Positions 40,470 to 48,862 of a stretch of 64,000 nucleotides of DNA are shown piece by piece (the stretch's first letter is position 1; each line of letters begins with the position of its first letter). The position numbers and the translations under genes were made by a program. Location: IMG/VR virus record IMGVR_UViG_3300047455_000060, positions 1-64,000 of that record. The stretch is one strand, 5' to 3'. Below the pieces are notes generated by a model. That model saw only the letters and a program-made list of their open reading frames with translations. It ran no database searches and had not been told where the DNA came from. This stretch comes from a virus.

Positions 40470-41002
40470 CGTTTTAGTCCTAACTCTTTGTAAGCAATTT
40501 GAATTGCCTTTGATTGAAAGTATGCATCTGCTAGTGCATTGTGCAAATCAGTTTGCATTGCTTTACGTGGATCTTGTTGACAACATCCAAATAGTGTTCT
40601 AGAATCCCGTATAATCCAAAAGTTCCACGGAATAGGCATTCCGCCGCGGCGGAACATGTCTTCCAGTATGGTATAGTCAAAACCATAACCTTGGCCCCAT
40701 AATGTATCAATACCAACGACCCACTTGCTAATTTGACGTAAAGCCTCATCTACGCTAACTGCACCAGTTTGGTCAAAGGCTTCCTCCATGATCTTAGGAT
40801 CTTGTTTGCCCCACCACTCAATTGTGCTGTCACTGGCTGTACGACCTAGAGCATCTTGCTCGTCGATACTAATCTTTAGATAAAGTTCTGAATGTGGTTC
40901 GCTGTCATCCAGCGGATTAAACTTAACTGCACCTAGTGATAGTACAGTTGCACTTGGACTAGTATCAATAGTCTCTAAGTCGATTGTGCCGTGTGTGGCC
41001 AT
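40466..41002 (-). CDS. dexA: DexA-like 3'-5' exonuclease (DnaQ fold)
   Basis: 178 residues. Exo I is GTIDLETIDTSPSATVLSLG (D and E metal ligands), Exo II region GQGYGFDYTILEDMF, and Exo III HNALADAY. This DnaQ-like layout with TS after DLET fits T4 DexA-type 3'-5' DNA exonucleases involved in host DNA breakdown or repair. AAGGAG precedes the ATG; a near-consensus early promoter lies just upstream. Confidence 0.85.
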   Translation of the reverse strand: MATHGTIDLETIDTSPSATVLSLGAVKFNPLDDSEPHSELYLKISIDEQDALGRTASDSTIEWWGKQDPKIMEEAFDQTGAVSVDEALRQISKWVVGIDTLWGQGYGFDYTILEDMFRRGGMPIPWNFWIIRDSRTLFGCCQQDPRKAMQTDLHNALADAYFQSKAIQIAYKELGLKR

Positions 41003-41028
41003 AAAAATACTCCTTGCAATTTATATAC

Positions 41029-41057
41029 ATTATAGCAAATAAACTGCAAGGAGTCAA
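41029..41057 (-). promoter_or_regulatory. Early-type promoter for the dexA-like operon
   Basis: TTGACT, 17 bp, TATAAT on the minus strand, about 27 bp before the exonuclease ATG. Confidence 0.85.
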
Positions 41058-41062
41058 GTATT

Positions 41063-41734
41063 TTATTCGTAGAGATTACCAATAAAATCAGTAGTAAGAT
41101 CTAATAAAGTTCCATTAGTAAAATAGTCTACTATTTTGTCTGCTAGTATTCGATGATTTTCAATACTCATATGATTTAGTCTAGGATCCTGGCCATTATA
41201 TTTTTCATAGAATTTACTAGGATCTTTCAATTCGTTATTACATACATCCGTAGTTAGAGTGCCTTTAACATTTGGCACAGCATCGAACCCTGGCAAAATT
41301 AAAAACTTAACATCAGGTCTTGCTTGTATAACACATGTTATTGCATACACATACGCAGTGTATTGAATATTATCTAATTGATCATTGTGTAAATATTTTT
41401 GATAATAATCAATTGCGTTTTTTTGATCTGGCGGATACCCAAAGGAATTAAATATATTACTCCAATGTGGGTCATTTTCAAAAAACCACTTTCTTGATTT
41501 ACTAGTAAGTTGCACAATAACACAATCATTAGATTGATATTGAGAAGTATGTTCTATAAACGACTTAAAGATAAAATCATTTGAAACACCATACTGAGAA
41601 GAAATAAACGTTTGTTCAATTGGTAAATCTTGGGCAATATAAGACATCCAATTGTTGTCATATTCCCAGTATTCGTGCCCTTCGTGAGGAACTTCTATAG
41701 AATAGCTATCTCCAAAAAACCACAAATTACTCAT
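41063..41734 (-). CDS. SGNH-like hydrolase domain protein
   Basis: 223 residues starting MSNLWFFGDSYS; this start shares one base with the mazG-like stop, whereas the longer frame overlaps it. GDS at 8-10 is the SGNH nucleophile motif, and NHMSIENHRILADKI near the C terminus holds the candidate catalytic His. Similar in design to the protein near 1 kb. Substrate unknown; esterase on envelope or nucleotide-linked sugars is possible. Confidence 0.7.
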   Translation of the reverse strand: MSNLWFFGDSYSIEVPHEGHEYWEYDNNWMSYIAQDLPIEQTFISSQYGVSNDFIFKSFIEHTSQYQSNDCVIVQLTSKSRKWFFENDPHWSNIFNSFGYPPDQKNAIDYYQKYLHNDQLDNIQYTAYVYAITCVIQARPDVKFLILPGFDAVPNVKGTLTTDVCNNELKDPSKFYEKYNGQDPRLNHMSIENHRILADKIVDYFTNGTLLDLTTDFIGNLYE

Positions 41735-42087
41735 TAAATAAATTTCTCTAGTTGTGGTGCAGTCCAACCTTCTGGCTTTAGTACCTTACCGTCTTCACGT
41801 TTAATTACTTTGCCTGTAGTAGGATCAATCTTAGCAAAGTTTGTGTCCATTACTTCTTTCCACGCACCTTCGCCGTCAAAGCCGCCTGCTCTGATAGCAC
41901 CAATAGTAACAACAAGAATATCAACAAGTGCATCAAGTTGTTCTACACGATCGTTTGCAATAACTGCTTCTTTTAGTTCTTCGTACTCTTCTGTGATTAA
42001 GTCAAGATACATAACATAGTTTTCAATGCTAGGCGGCTGATCACATGCTGTTGCGAATGTGTCGATATCTTTAAATACGTCTGTCAT
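41734..42087 (-). CDS. mazG: MazG-type nucleotide pyrophosphohydrolase
   Basis: 117 residues with the MazG metal helices: EEYEELKEA and EQLDALVDILVVTIGA, i.e. the ExxE and DxxxD ligands. The C terminus FAKIDPTTGKVIKREDGKV resembles phage MazG proteins. It hydrolyses NTP-type substrates. Linked by single-base overlaps to SGNH and GroES-like genes. Confidence 0.85.
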   Translation of the reverse strand: MTDVFKDIDTFATACDQPPSIENYVMYLDLITEEYEELKEAVIANDRVEQLDALVDILVVTIGAIRAGGFDGEGAWKEVMDTNFAKIDPTTGKVIKREDGKVLKPEGWTAPQLEKFI

Positions 42088-42491
42088 TATACTGCTCCAC
42101 TAAAGTTAGGCACATCCATAGTAGTACCATGGGCTGTTGTAGTACCAATTTGTACACCGTCGGGTTTTTCATTCGAGTAAGCTAAAATTGATTCAGCTTC
42201 AACCATTCGAACTTCTAACTCTGTGCCATCTACTTCAATAGACATGCCACGAGTCCAACGTCCGTGTTCTACAAGAATCCAATGTCCGACTTCGAACTCA
42301 TCTGTGTTATCCGGACCTTTAGCGTATACCAAACCCCAACGAGGATAAATGCCTCGTTCTTTACCGTTATCGCTGCTAATAATTAATCCACTAGCAGTTG
42401 TTTGTTCTCCAAAATACATATCAGTAACCAATACACGATTACCAACTGCTCTTAAACTTCCTGCTTTAATTGTATTAATGTTAATTGCCAT
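42087..42491 (-). CDS. 31: GroES/gp31-like co-chaperonin
   Basis: 134 residues. It follows GroES from end to end: VGNRVLVTDMYFG, then the mobile-loop segment TTASGLIIS (GroES has SAGGIVL), RWGLVYAKGP for the roof region, FEVGHWILVEHGRW, and MVEAESILAY at the end. T4 gp31 replaces GroES for folding the major capsid protein; a like role is plausible. A 25-residue tail is extra. Confidence 0.8.
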   Translation of the reverse strand: MAININTIKAGSLRAVGNRVLVTDMYFGEQTTASGLIISSDNGKERGIYPRWGLVYAKGPDNTDEFEVGHWILVEHGRWTRGMSIEVDGTELEVRMVEAESILAYSNEKPDGVQIGTTTAHGTTMDVPNFSGAV

Positions 42492-42820
42492 TATTCACCT
42501 TTTTTAATAAAGTTGCCGTCTTCGTCTTCCATCCAGTCGTCTGTAACGTCTTTACCATTAGCATCTAGCTCTGTTTTAGCCGGAGCTCGTCTAACAGCTT
42601 GTTCGTCAGCAACGCCTTTAGAATTTTCATAATATTCTTTTAACAAATCTTCTTTCTTACGAACGATTTGGCCACCAGGTCCTAGTTCATCACCTCGTGC
42701 GTTTACACGAGCATTACCTACTGCCGGAGTCATTTCGTTGCGTTTTCTAAGCAAGTCCATATCAATCTGCTTACCCTGCATACTTTTATAGACTTTTTGT
42801 CCTTTAATTTTTTGTACCAT
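42491..42820 (-). CDS. Hypothetical late protein
   Basis: 109 residues, charged, containing NARVNARGDELGPGGQIVRK and ending in an acidic segment. It sits between a late-type octamer and the GroES-like gene, so it may be an assembly partner. TAGGAG precedes the ATG. Family unrecognised. Confidence 0.65.
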   Translation of the reverse strand: MVQKIKGQKVYKSMQGKQIDMDLLRKRNEMTPAVGNARVNARGDELGPGGQIVRKKEDLLKEYYENSKGVADEQAVRRAPAKTELDANGKDVTDDWMEDEDGNFIKKGE

Positions 42821-42847
42821 TTTAATTCTCCTAATGAATTATATACT

Positions 42848-42855
42848 TACTTATC
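42848..42855 (-). promoter_or_regulatory. Late-type octamer GATAAGTA
   Basis: GATAAGTA on the minus strand, about 28 bp before the 109-residue gene. The TAA inside is also the stop codon of the DnaE-like gene. Confidence 0.6.
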
Positions 42856-43372
42856 TCAAGAACTCTCTCCAATCCAGGTCATATTGGATTGAATTAATTC
42901 TATGTACACCTATTAAGTATAGCACATAACTTGCTACACTACTACCTCTACCTACACCCCATACAATGTTGTTCTCACGCATAAAGTCTACAAGATACAC
43001 CATATAGCGTAATAAGTTAAACATATCTCGTTCTCTAAACGCTTTTAATTCTTCTGATACTCTTTCAATTTCTTTATCAGTTTTACATTTGTTTAGAACA
43101 TAATTTTGTATAGTTAGTTGCTTATATTCATCAGGCATAAACCATTCACTTTGACATACACCATCAAAAGTCTTTTGATCTACGTCTAGTGGAATATACT
43201 TTTGTAGCTTGTCAAAGCCTTGCTCTTCCATAGCAGCATTGAACTTGTCTACATCGTCAGTTTCGTCACACAATACCACATGAATTTTATCTGCATGACC
43301 TGAATAGATCATGTCAATAAGATCGCGATTAGAGAATCGTGGTATTCCTAGTTCATCTGTTTTTATAAGCAT
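42851..43372 (-). CDS. DnaE (Pol III alpha)-like fragment protein
   Basis: 173 residues. The C-terminal 35 read NNIVWGVGRGSSVASYVLYL then ending REFLR, matching the conserved block at the entry of the bacterial Pol III alpha catalytic domain (GVGRGSxAGSLVxYxLGIT...FERFL). The catalytic Asp residues downstream are absent, and the first 130 residues have no obvious polymerase motif. There is no stop or frameshift, so it looks like a stand-alone domain, not a pseudogene. No ribosome site; ATG lies 6 bp after a -10 box. Confidence 0.65.
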   Translation of the reverse strand: MLIKTDELGIPRFSNRDLIDMIYSGHADKIHVVLCDETDDVDKFNAAMEEQGFDKLQKYIPLDVDQKTFDGVCQSEWFMPDEYKQLTIQNYVLNKCKTDKEIERVSEELKAFRERDMFNLLRYMVYLVDFMRENNIVWGVGRGSSVASYVLYLIGVHRINSIQYDLDWREFLR

Positions 43373-43378
43373 GTATAC

Positions 43379-43407
43379 AGTTTAACTTACTTTTATTAAA
43401 CTGTCAA
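43379..43407 (-). promoter_or_regulatory. Early-type promoter abutting the DnaE-like gene
   Basis: TTGACA, 17 bp, TAAACT on the minus strand, then 6 bp and ATG. It overlaps the end of the upstream gene. Confidence 0.75.
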
Positions 43408-43621
43408 GAGAATTTTCGCCGTTTTCGTTGTTTTCTCGTTCGCGTTGAGCTGCAAGAGCTCTTCTAGTATAAGACTCTTCCTTATACATTTCTAATAGTA
43501 CAGCAATTTGGGACTGCACTTGAGGATTATTTGTTTGAAAATATTTGCGACCTAGATCAGAAATTTTATTTTCAATTTCTAGATCTGTAAGGTCGCTTAT
43601 ATTTGCTAATGGATTAAACAT
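43382..43621 (-). CDS. Small helical protein of the tail block
   Basis: 79 residues, helical, Asn/Glu/Gln-rich, with LTDLEIENKISDLGRKYF and ESYTRRALAAQREREN. No motif. It ends where the early-type promoter begins and is 3 bp from the next gene, so it is transcribed with the tail genes. A tail assembly role is only contextual. Confidence 0.65.
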   Translation of the reverse strand: MFNPLANISDLTDLEIENKISDLGRKYFQTNNPQVQSQIAVLLEMYKEESYTRRALAAQRERENNENGENSLDSLIKVS

Positions 43622-43624
43622 GGA

Positions 43625-44209
43625 TTAACTCTGACGTACAAATTCACCAATATAGTTTAGATAAATGTCTTGACCATTATCAGACCAAACATCAATTACT
43701 TTAGGTTGATCACTACTTGACAAAATAAATTCGTCGTCTTCATTTAATGCAGCACTAATATTTGCAATGTATAATGATCCAGTACCGCCTGTTTCAAATG
43801 TAACTTTTCTAGAGCCACCGTCGCTTTTAAGTACTAATCTAGTTGCAGCATATTTCTGACCACCTGTTGGGAAGTTAGTAAATGTTAATGCAACGTCTGA
43901 TGCAATAATTAATTTTTGTGCAACGCCGTCATTCCATTCAATTTGTGTGTCAGCATTTATGTTAGCTGGAGCATACATTGCTCCTGACACTGCTCGTAAA
44001 TTTGCATTTACAATATTATTACCATTAAAATCGTTTTCGCCGTCGATGCGAGCAGACGCAGTTTTAAGGTCTGTTAATTCTAAGTTTGCCGTTTCAAGGG
44101 CTATTTTAATTTCTGAAAAATTATCACGGAATCCTTGACTGTCATTATCCTGTCCTGGGACCGGAAACTCTTCGTCAATATCCTGATATCTTATTGCGCT
44201 ATCTGCCAT
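43625..44209 (-). CDS. Tail/baseplate protein with docking-type N terminus
   Basis: 194 residues. The N terminus YQDIDEEFPVPGQDNDSQGF then RDNFSEIKIAL parallels the NDGTGD..REAF..NDNF module of the following tail genes. The rest is beta-rich (AATRLVLKSDGGSRKVTFE). It is led by a late-type octamer and GGAG. Part of a four-gene fibre/baseplate set. Confidence 0.7.
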   Translation of the reverse strand: MADSAIRYQDIDEEFPVPGQDNDSQGFRDNFSEIKIALETANLELTDLKTASARIDGENDFNGNNIVNANLRAVSGAMYAPANINADTQIEWNDGVAQKLIIASDVALTFTNFPTGGQKYAATRLVLKSDGGSRKVTFETGGTGSLYIANISAALNEDDEFILSSSDQPKVIDVWSDNGQDIYLNYIGEFVRQS

Positions 44210-44227
44210 GTTTTATCTCCTACGTTT

Positions 44228-44235
44228 TATTTATC
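44228..44235 (-). promoter_or_regulatory. Late-type octamer GATAAATA for tail gene
   Basis: GATAAATA on the minus strand, about 19 bp before the ATG, with GGAG between them. Confidence 0.65.
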
Positions 44236-44239
44236 TGGG

Positions 44240-46915
44240 TTAAACGTTGTATCTATAATTTGCGAATAACAAGTACTGAGGTTGACTTGTTATATCGGTG
44301 CTATCTATTATATACCTATCCATATCTAGGTTAAACATAGAAAAATTAAATCCATTTGCGTTAATTGCACTTTTAATAATTTCGCTAGTTCCTGGTTTAC
44401 AATAACATAACACTATAGAACTAGTATATCCTAATTCATTTACACTACCGGGCTGCGAACTTCTCATCCATAACGGAACAAAATTTCTATCAGTCTCGCC
44501 AGTAACTCTAATATTATCTCGCATATTAGAAATATTACTAATATATTTTACATCATCTTTAGTCTGTGATGCATTGATAATTGTTGTATCTGCTTTAATT
44601 GAATTTTCATATTCAGGACGCAATGTCATAGTTGGCCCTAATCCTTTTACAATACTAAGTAGATTATCTTCTGTTCTTCCGTCTATTATTAAATCTTGCG
44701 ACCAATCTAAACTAATTGTGCCATCATCTCTTGTTACGATATCAAAATCTTCACCAAGAGTAACTATTATTGAACCATTACGAGTTTGTATTGCAAATGA
44801 AGGTTTCTCAGGCCAATCGTAATAAAAATCAGTAGGCGTAGTTGAAACAGAATCGATCGTTATTTTTTTATTTGACTGAATCTTAATAGTTTTATTAGTT
44901 CTTCCTTCTGAAGGATTACCTGGATCTACTACTTCTAAGTATACAACTTCATAGACTGCATTATTTGTACCAGGCGTGTTTGCAACAGCAGTTTTTAATT
45001 CGCCGATTCTATATTGCTTTCTTTTATGGTTTGTTGCTATAGCAGCGACAAACGTATCTAAACTACTAGTTTCTATACCATAATATACAGGAACCTTAAC
45101 TTCTCTTTGAATTCCAAAATTAGGGTCTTGAGGACGATAAATGTATTCTGGTATAAAAATTTCAGGGTCTGAAATAAATGCATTAAATTCTTGTCTTATA
45201 TTTTCTTTTAAGAAAGGCTTCATGTATAAGTTACTATAACGTGTAGTATTAGGATCCCTTACTCTAATAAAGAATTCGCGTTGTGCAATAGTATATTTGT
45301 ATTGATCTTCTGCGTTTACAGTAAACTTATAAACCCTATCAAATGTTGTTTCTGCACCATCAGTTGTAAATTTATCGCGATCAAATACAGTTAACCCTGA
45401 TCTAGAGTATTCAAACGGAATCCATAAATTAATATCATCATTAAATATACCGTTACTTGTACTTAAATGATCACTATTAGTAGTATAAAGTTGTCCGTTA
45501 TACTTAACTACATCGCCTGATCTATAGTTTCTGCTTGCTCTCCAAATACTGCGATAAAAGTTCTGACCAAATGCATTTACTTTACCAACAATTTCGCCAT
45601 CAAAACTTAATTGCAGTCCAGGCGGCAATCTACCACTAGCAAGACTATATAGCAATCTTGCTCCAGGTACGTCAGTTTCTGCTTCTACCTTTAACACACT
45701 AATTACATTTGAATTAAGTGTTCCTAAATCACTAGTAGTAATCCAGGTTGTATTAGAATTAAATTCTCCAAGTAGTTTTAACGTAAATGTTTTTCTAGAA
45801 CTTACATTTTCATCAACTTGATCCGGAGTATAACGTGTTGCAATAATAGTAAATTTGTACTCTTTAGACACTGCACCTTGATACGGCACTCGTCCGGCAA
45901 TTTCTCCATTAGATAAATCTAATGTCATTCCAGGAGGAAGTTGACTAGGGCTATTATCGTTATTTGTATCTGCTACACTATAACTTACAAATCCTACTTG
46001 GCTGTTAGTATCAATTACGTCTAATGGTATAGTTACATAATTGTTAGCACGTTTTACGCCTAAATCACCTGGAGTAATCCATATCGGTGTACGTAAGTTA
46101 GTATTGTCAGCAGTAAATGTTCCTGTGCCAACTTGTAATATAGTGTTGTCTACACGGAAGAAATCGTCACCTACAACAAATATACGGAATGTACGTCTAG
46201 AAACAGTATCGCCATCGGACACGTTAACTGTAAATTGATAATAACGATTTAGTTTTTTAGGAGGTTGCTCACTATAACTAAAGTCCCAAACAGTTGTATC
46301 ATAATAAAAGCTATCAAAACCATTTGAACTTTTAATACCAAAGTCGTATCCACCGTTTGTAATATCATATGGTGCAGTATCGTATGTTCCGTAACTATAC
46401 AACAGTCCCTTTTCAATTGCAAGTATAGGGTCTACAATGCCAACAATCCTTCCGTCGGCAGTTAATTCAGTTCCTGGAGGAAGTTCACCATCGCCTTCCC
46501 CTATATAATATTCTAAAATCTGTCCTGCTGCTAAATCATCATCTGTAGCAATAAGTTGAAATTCAATTGGACTACTATCTAATATATAAAATGTATTATT
46601 ATTACCTACAGGAAGTAACCCAGGATCAGTTACCCAATCTGGAGCATCTGCACCAGCTACTGTTAGTTTAAATGTTCTGTCTCTAACAGTCTTATCTAAC
46701 GTAGCTCTTAGAACAAATCTATATTCTATTTTTCTTGCTACTTCATAAGGAGTGCCAACGATACTAGTTCCGCTAAGTCGTGTTCCAGGAGGCAATGATC
46801 CACTAATAAGGCTTACAGTTGATCTGTTAAGCACAGGCAAAGGAATCGTTACAGTAACGTTTTCTTCTAAATTAGCTAATAATGTTCCTGAAGGTTGACT
46901 CCATAGATCTGCCAT
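44240..46915 (-). CDS. Tail/baseplate protein with repeated Ig-like (He_PIG) domains
   Basis: 891 residues, beta-rich. A repeated phrase LPPGxxL..G.IVG (for example SLPPGTRLSGTSIVGTP, ELPPGTELTADGRIVG, GRLPPGLQLSFDGEIVG) marks at least four putative Ig/cadherin-like modules. The C-terminal third is non-repeat and probably docks to the baseplate. Such multi-Ig proteins act as fibres or adhesins. It follows the giant fibre cluster in the same orientation. Confidence 0.75.
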   Translation of the reverse strand: MADLWSQPSGTLLANLEENVTVTIPLPVLNRSTVSLISGSLPPGTRLSGTSIVGTPYEVARKIEYRFVLRATLDKTVRDRTFKLTVAGADAPDWVTDPGLLPVGNNNTFYILDSSPIEFQLIATDDDLAAGQILEYYIGEGDGELPPGTELTADGRIVGIVDPILAIEKGLLYSYGTYDTAPYDITNGGYDFGIKSSNGFDSFYYDTTVWDFSYSEQPPKKLNRYYQFTVNVSDGDTVSRRTFRIFVVGDDFFRVDNTILQVGTGTFTADNTNLRTPIWITPGDLGVKRANNYVTIPLDVIDTNSQVGFVSYSVADTNNDNSPSQLPPGMTLDLSNGEIAGRVPYQGAVSKEYKFTIIATRYTPDQVDENVSSRKTFTLKLLGEFNSNTTWITTSDLGTLNSNVISVLKVEAETDVPGARLLYSLASGRLPPGLQLSFDGEIVGKVNAFGQNFYRSIWRASRNYRSGDVVKYNGQLYTTNSDHLSTSNGIFNDDINLWIPFEYSRSGLTVFDRDKFTTDGAETTFDRVYKFTVNAEDQYKYTIAQREFFIRVRDPNTTRYSNLYMKPFLKENIRQEFNAFISDPEIFIPEYIYRPQDPNFGIQREVKVPVYYGIETSSLDTFVAAIATNHKRKQYRIGELKTAVANTPGTNNAVYEVVYLEVVDPGNPSEGRTNKTIKIQSNKKITIDSVSTTPTDFYYDWPEKPSFAIQTRNGSIIVTLGEDFDIVTRDDGTISLDWSQDLIIDGRTEDNLLSIVKGLGPTMTLRPEYENSIKADTTIINASQTKDDVKYISNISNMRDNIRVTGETDRNFVPLWMRSSQPGSVNELGYTSSIVLCYCKPGTSEIIKSAINANGFNFSMFNLDMDRYIIDSTDITSQPQYLLFANYRYNV

Positions 46916-46928
46916 ATTTTAATTCCTA

Positions 46929-47627
46929 TTATACAATGAAACCAAGATCTACTGTCTCTCCGGACTCGGGCGTAATTGCTCCAAAATCAAGATCTATCGT
47001 AGCCAAAATAAACTCCAAAGCATTGTTGTATGTGCGGCGCATAGTGCCAAAATCAAAACCACTTAAATATGGTCCAAATTCTCTTACATCATATCCGTAA
47101 ACTAATCCTTCTATGTATGCATTAACAGTAGTTGCTGTTATGGTATTTGCGCCTAATATATTAAAGTTATTTGCATTTAAGGTTCCGGCAAGTTGCGGTG
47201 CAGTATCACGTGCAACAACACCAGTGCTATCTAAATCTATAAACAACTGTTGGCCATCTACACGAGTACTAATAACTTCGCCGCCTCGCACACTCATAGT
47301 TTGACCTTTTGCAACAGTCAACGTACCGTTGTCAGATATAGCAATTAGCTGATCTAATGCATCAGTTGCACTAACTGTAATACTGTTTTCTGTTGCAGAA
47401 AGACTAATGTTAGCTCCTGCGTTTATTCTTTTAAGACCGTGTATTCCGTCTACTATACCGGTGTAAATTCCTTCACCTAAGCTACCATTATTTTCGATAA
47501 CGGTTGCTTCTACAATACGTAAGTCAAGCTCTTCAAAGTTGTCATTTATTTTAGTAAATGCTTCGCGGAGATCATCGCCAGTCCCGTCATTTGCAATAAT
47601 GCCTGTGTTAATGTATTCTACTGTCAT
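46929..47627 (-). CDS. Tail-fibre-related protein with NDGTGD module
   Basis: 232 residues. The start YINTGIIANDGTGDDLREAF, followed by a heptad TKINDNFEELD, is shared with the giant fibre. Then beta strands (NSITVSATDAL, GTLTVAKGQTMSV) and a C-terminal acidic end. Probably a short fibre or adaptor. No enzymatic feature. Confidence 0.7.
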   Translation of the reverse strand: MTVEYINTGIIANDGTGDDLREAFTKINDNFEELDLRIVEATVIENNGSLGEGIYTGIVDGIHGLKRINAGANISLSATENSITVSATDALDQLIAISDNGTLTVAKGQTMSVRGGEVISTRVDGQQLFIDLDSTGVVARDTAPQLAGTLNANNFNILGANTITATTVNAYIEGLVYGYDVREFGPYLSGFDFGTMRRTYNNALEFILATIDLDFGAITPESGETVDLGFIV

Positions 47628-47639
47628 TTATATCTCCGT

Positions 47640-48830
47640 TTATAAATTAGCAATTGCTGTTTTAAATGCATCAAAATCAACTGCTGCCGCTACTAATGTT
47701 TTTAAGTCTGTAATGCTTATGTGATCTTGTACTATAACAACTCCTGATGTTGATTCTAGTGTTAAATCATCTGTTGCAGTTATTCCTATAGTGCTACTAG
47801 CATTAATAGTTATAGTAGTGGCATTAGGAACATTTAGTGTACCATTAGGTAGTAATTGTATACCGCTGTCAGATGTAAGATTTAAACTGGTTCCTATCTT
47901 TTGTAAGTTACCATTAAAACTAGTAGTTGCAGAAATTAATCCAGCAGTTATGTTATTATTTACAGCATCAATGATTACAGTACTATCATCGCCAAATACT
48001 GACCCTTTTAAGTCTCCATAAAAGTTTCCGTCCATGTCTACTAACAGTGTAGATAAATCTGGAGAAAATACTTGTCCTGATATGTTTCCTCTAAATAATG
48101 CATCTTGTGTGCTAGTTTCACCTGCAAATAGTACTTGTTTAACACCATCCTTTGAATATACATCACCTATGTGATCACCAGTTGTATCACCAGTAACATT
48201 ACCTGTAACATTACCTGTAACATTTCCAAATAATGGGCCATTAAAGCGTTTATTAACACCGTCAACTAATTTTACAACTCCGTCTGCGCTAAACACACTA
48301 CCTTCTAGATCACCTGTGTTATTAACATCAATTGTTAAAGTACCGCCAGTAATTTCTGATTTAGTAACCAATTGATTAGCATCGACAAGATCAGTCCACG
48401 ATCCGCCTGTTGCTACTTCTGCAAGTCCTGCAACTTGAACTGCTTGTATTGTTACTTGAGCATTTGTTACAAAATTAGTATCATTTACTAATTGACTTAA
48501 CTTAGTAGCAATAGTCGGTTTGTTTGTTATATTAGCCCAATCAGTTGCATTTATTGCAGGCTTGTTAGTTAAGCTATTATAGTCGCCGTCAAACAAGGCA
48601 GGCAAGTTAGACAAATCATTATAATTATTTGTCCTTGCAACTTCTGCTATAGGATTTCCTGCAATATTAATATTAACTGTATTGGTAGTAGTTGCTGTTA
48701 TTATTCCTGATGCACTAATATTAATAGCATCATTAATGCTACTACCGGACATATTAAGATTATCACCAGATGGCAATTCCTTAATTTTGTTTTCAGTTGT
48801 ATCAAATACTAGCGGTATTCTATTTGCCAT
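47640..48830 (-). CDS. Fibre protein with Gly-Asn-Val-Thr repeats
   Basis: 396 residues, highly beta-rich and Asn/Thr/Ser-rich. Contains a short tandem repeat GNVTGNVTGNVTGDTTGD and strand-turn patterns typical of triple-stranded fibre shafts. It has a late-type octamer upstream. Likely shaft or tip of a fibre joining the 2991-residue protein. Receptor unknown. Confidence 0.7.
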   Translation of the reverse strand: MANRIPLVFDTTENKIKELPSGDNLNMSGSSINDAINISASGIITATTTNTVNINIAGNPIAEVARTNNYNDLSNLPALFDGDYNSLTNKPAINATDWANITNKPTIATKLSQLVNDTNFVTNAQVTIQAVQVAGLAEVATGGSWTDLVDANQLVTKSEITGGTLTIDVNNTGDLEGSVFSADGVVKLVDGVNKRFNGPLFGNVTGNVTGNVTGDTTGDHIGDVYSKDGVKQVLFAGETSTQDALFRGNISGQVFSPDLSTLLVDMDGNFYGDLKGSVFGDDSTVIIDAVNNNITAGLISATTSFNGNLQKIGTSLNLTSDSGIQLLPNGTLNVPNATTITINASSTIGITATDDLTLESTSGVVIVQDHISITDLKTLVAAAVDFDAFKTAIANL

Positions 48831-48850
48831 GTTTTGTTTCCTATTTTACA

Positions 48851-48858
48851 TATTTATC
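48851..48858 (-). promoter_or_regulatory. Late-type octamer GATAAATA for fibre gene
   Basis: GATAAATA on the minus strand, about 20 bp before the ATG, with AGGAA between. Confidence 0.65.
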
Positions 48859-48862
48859 GTAA

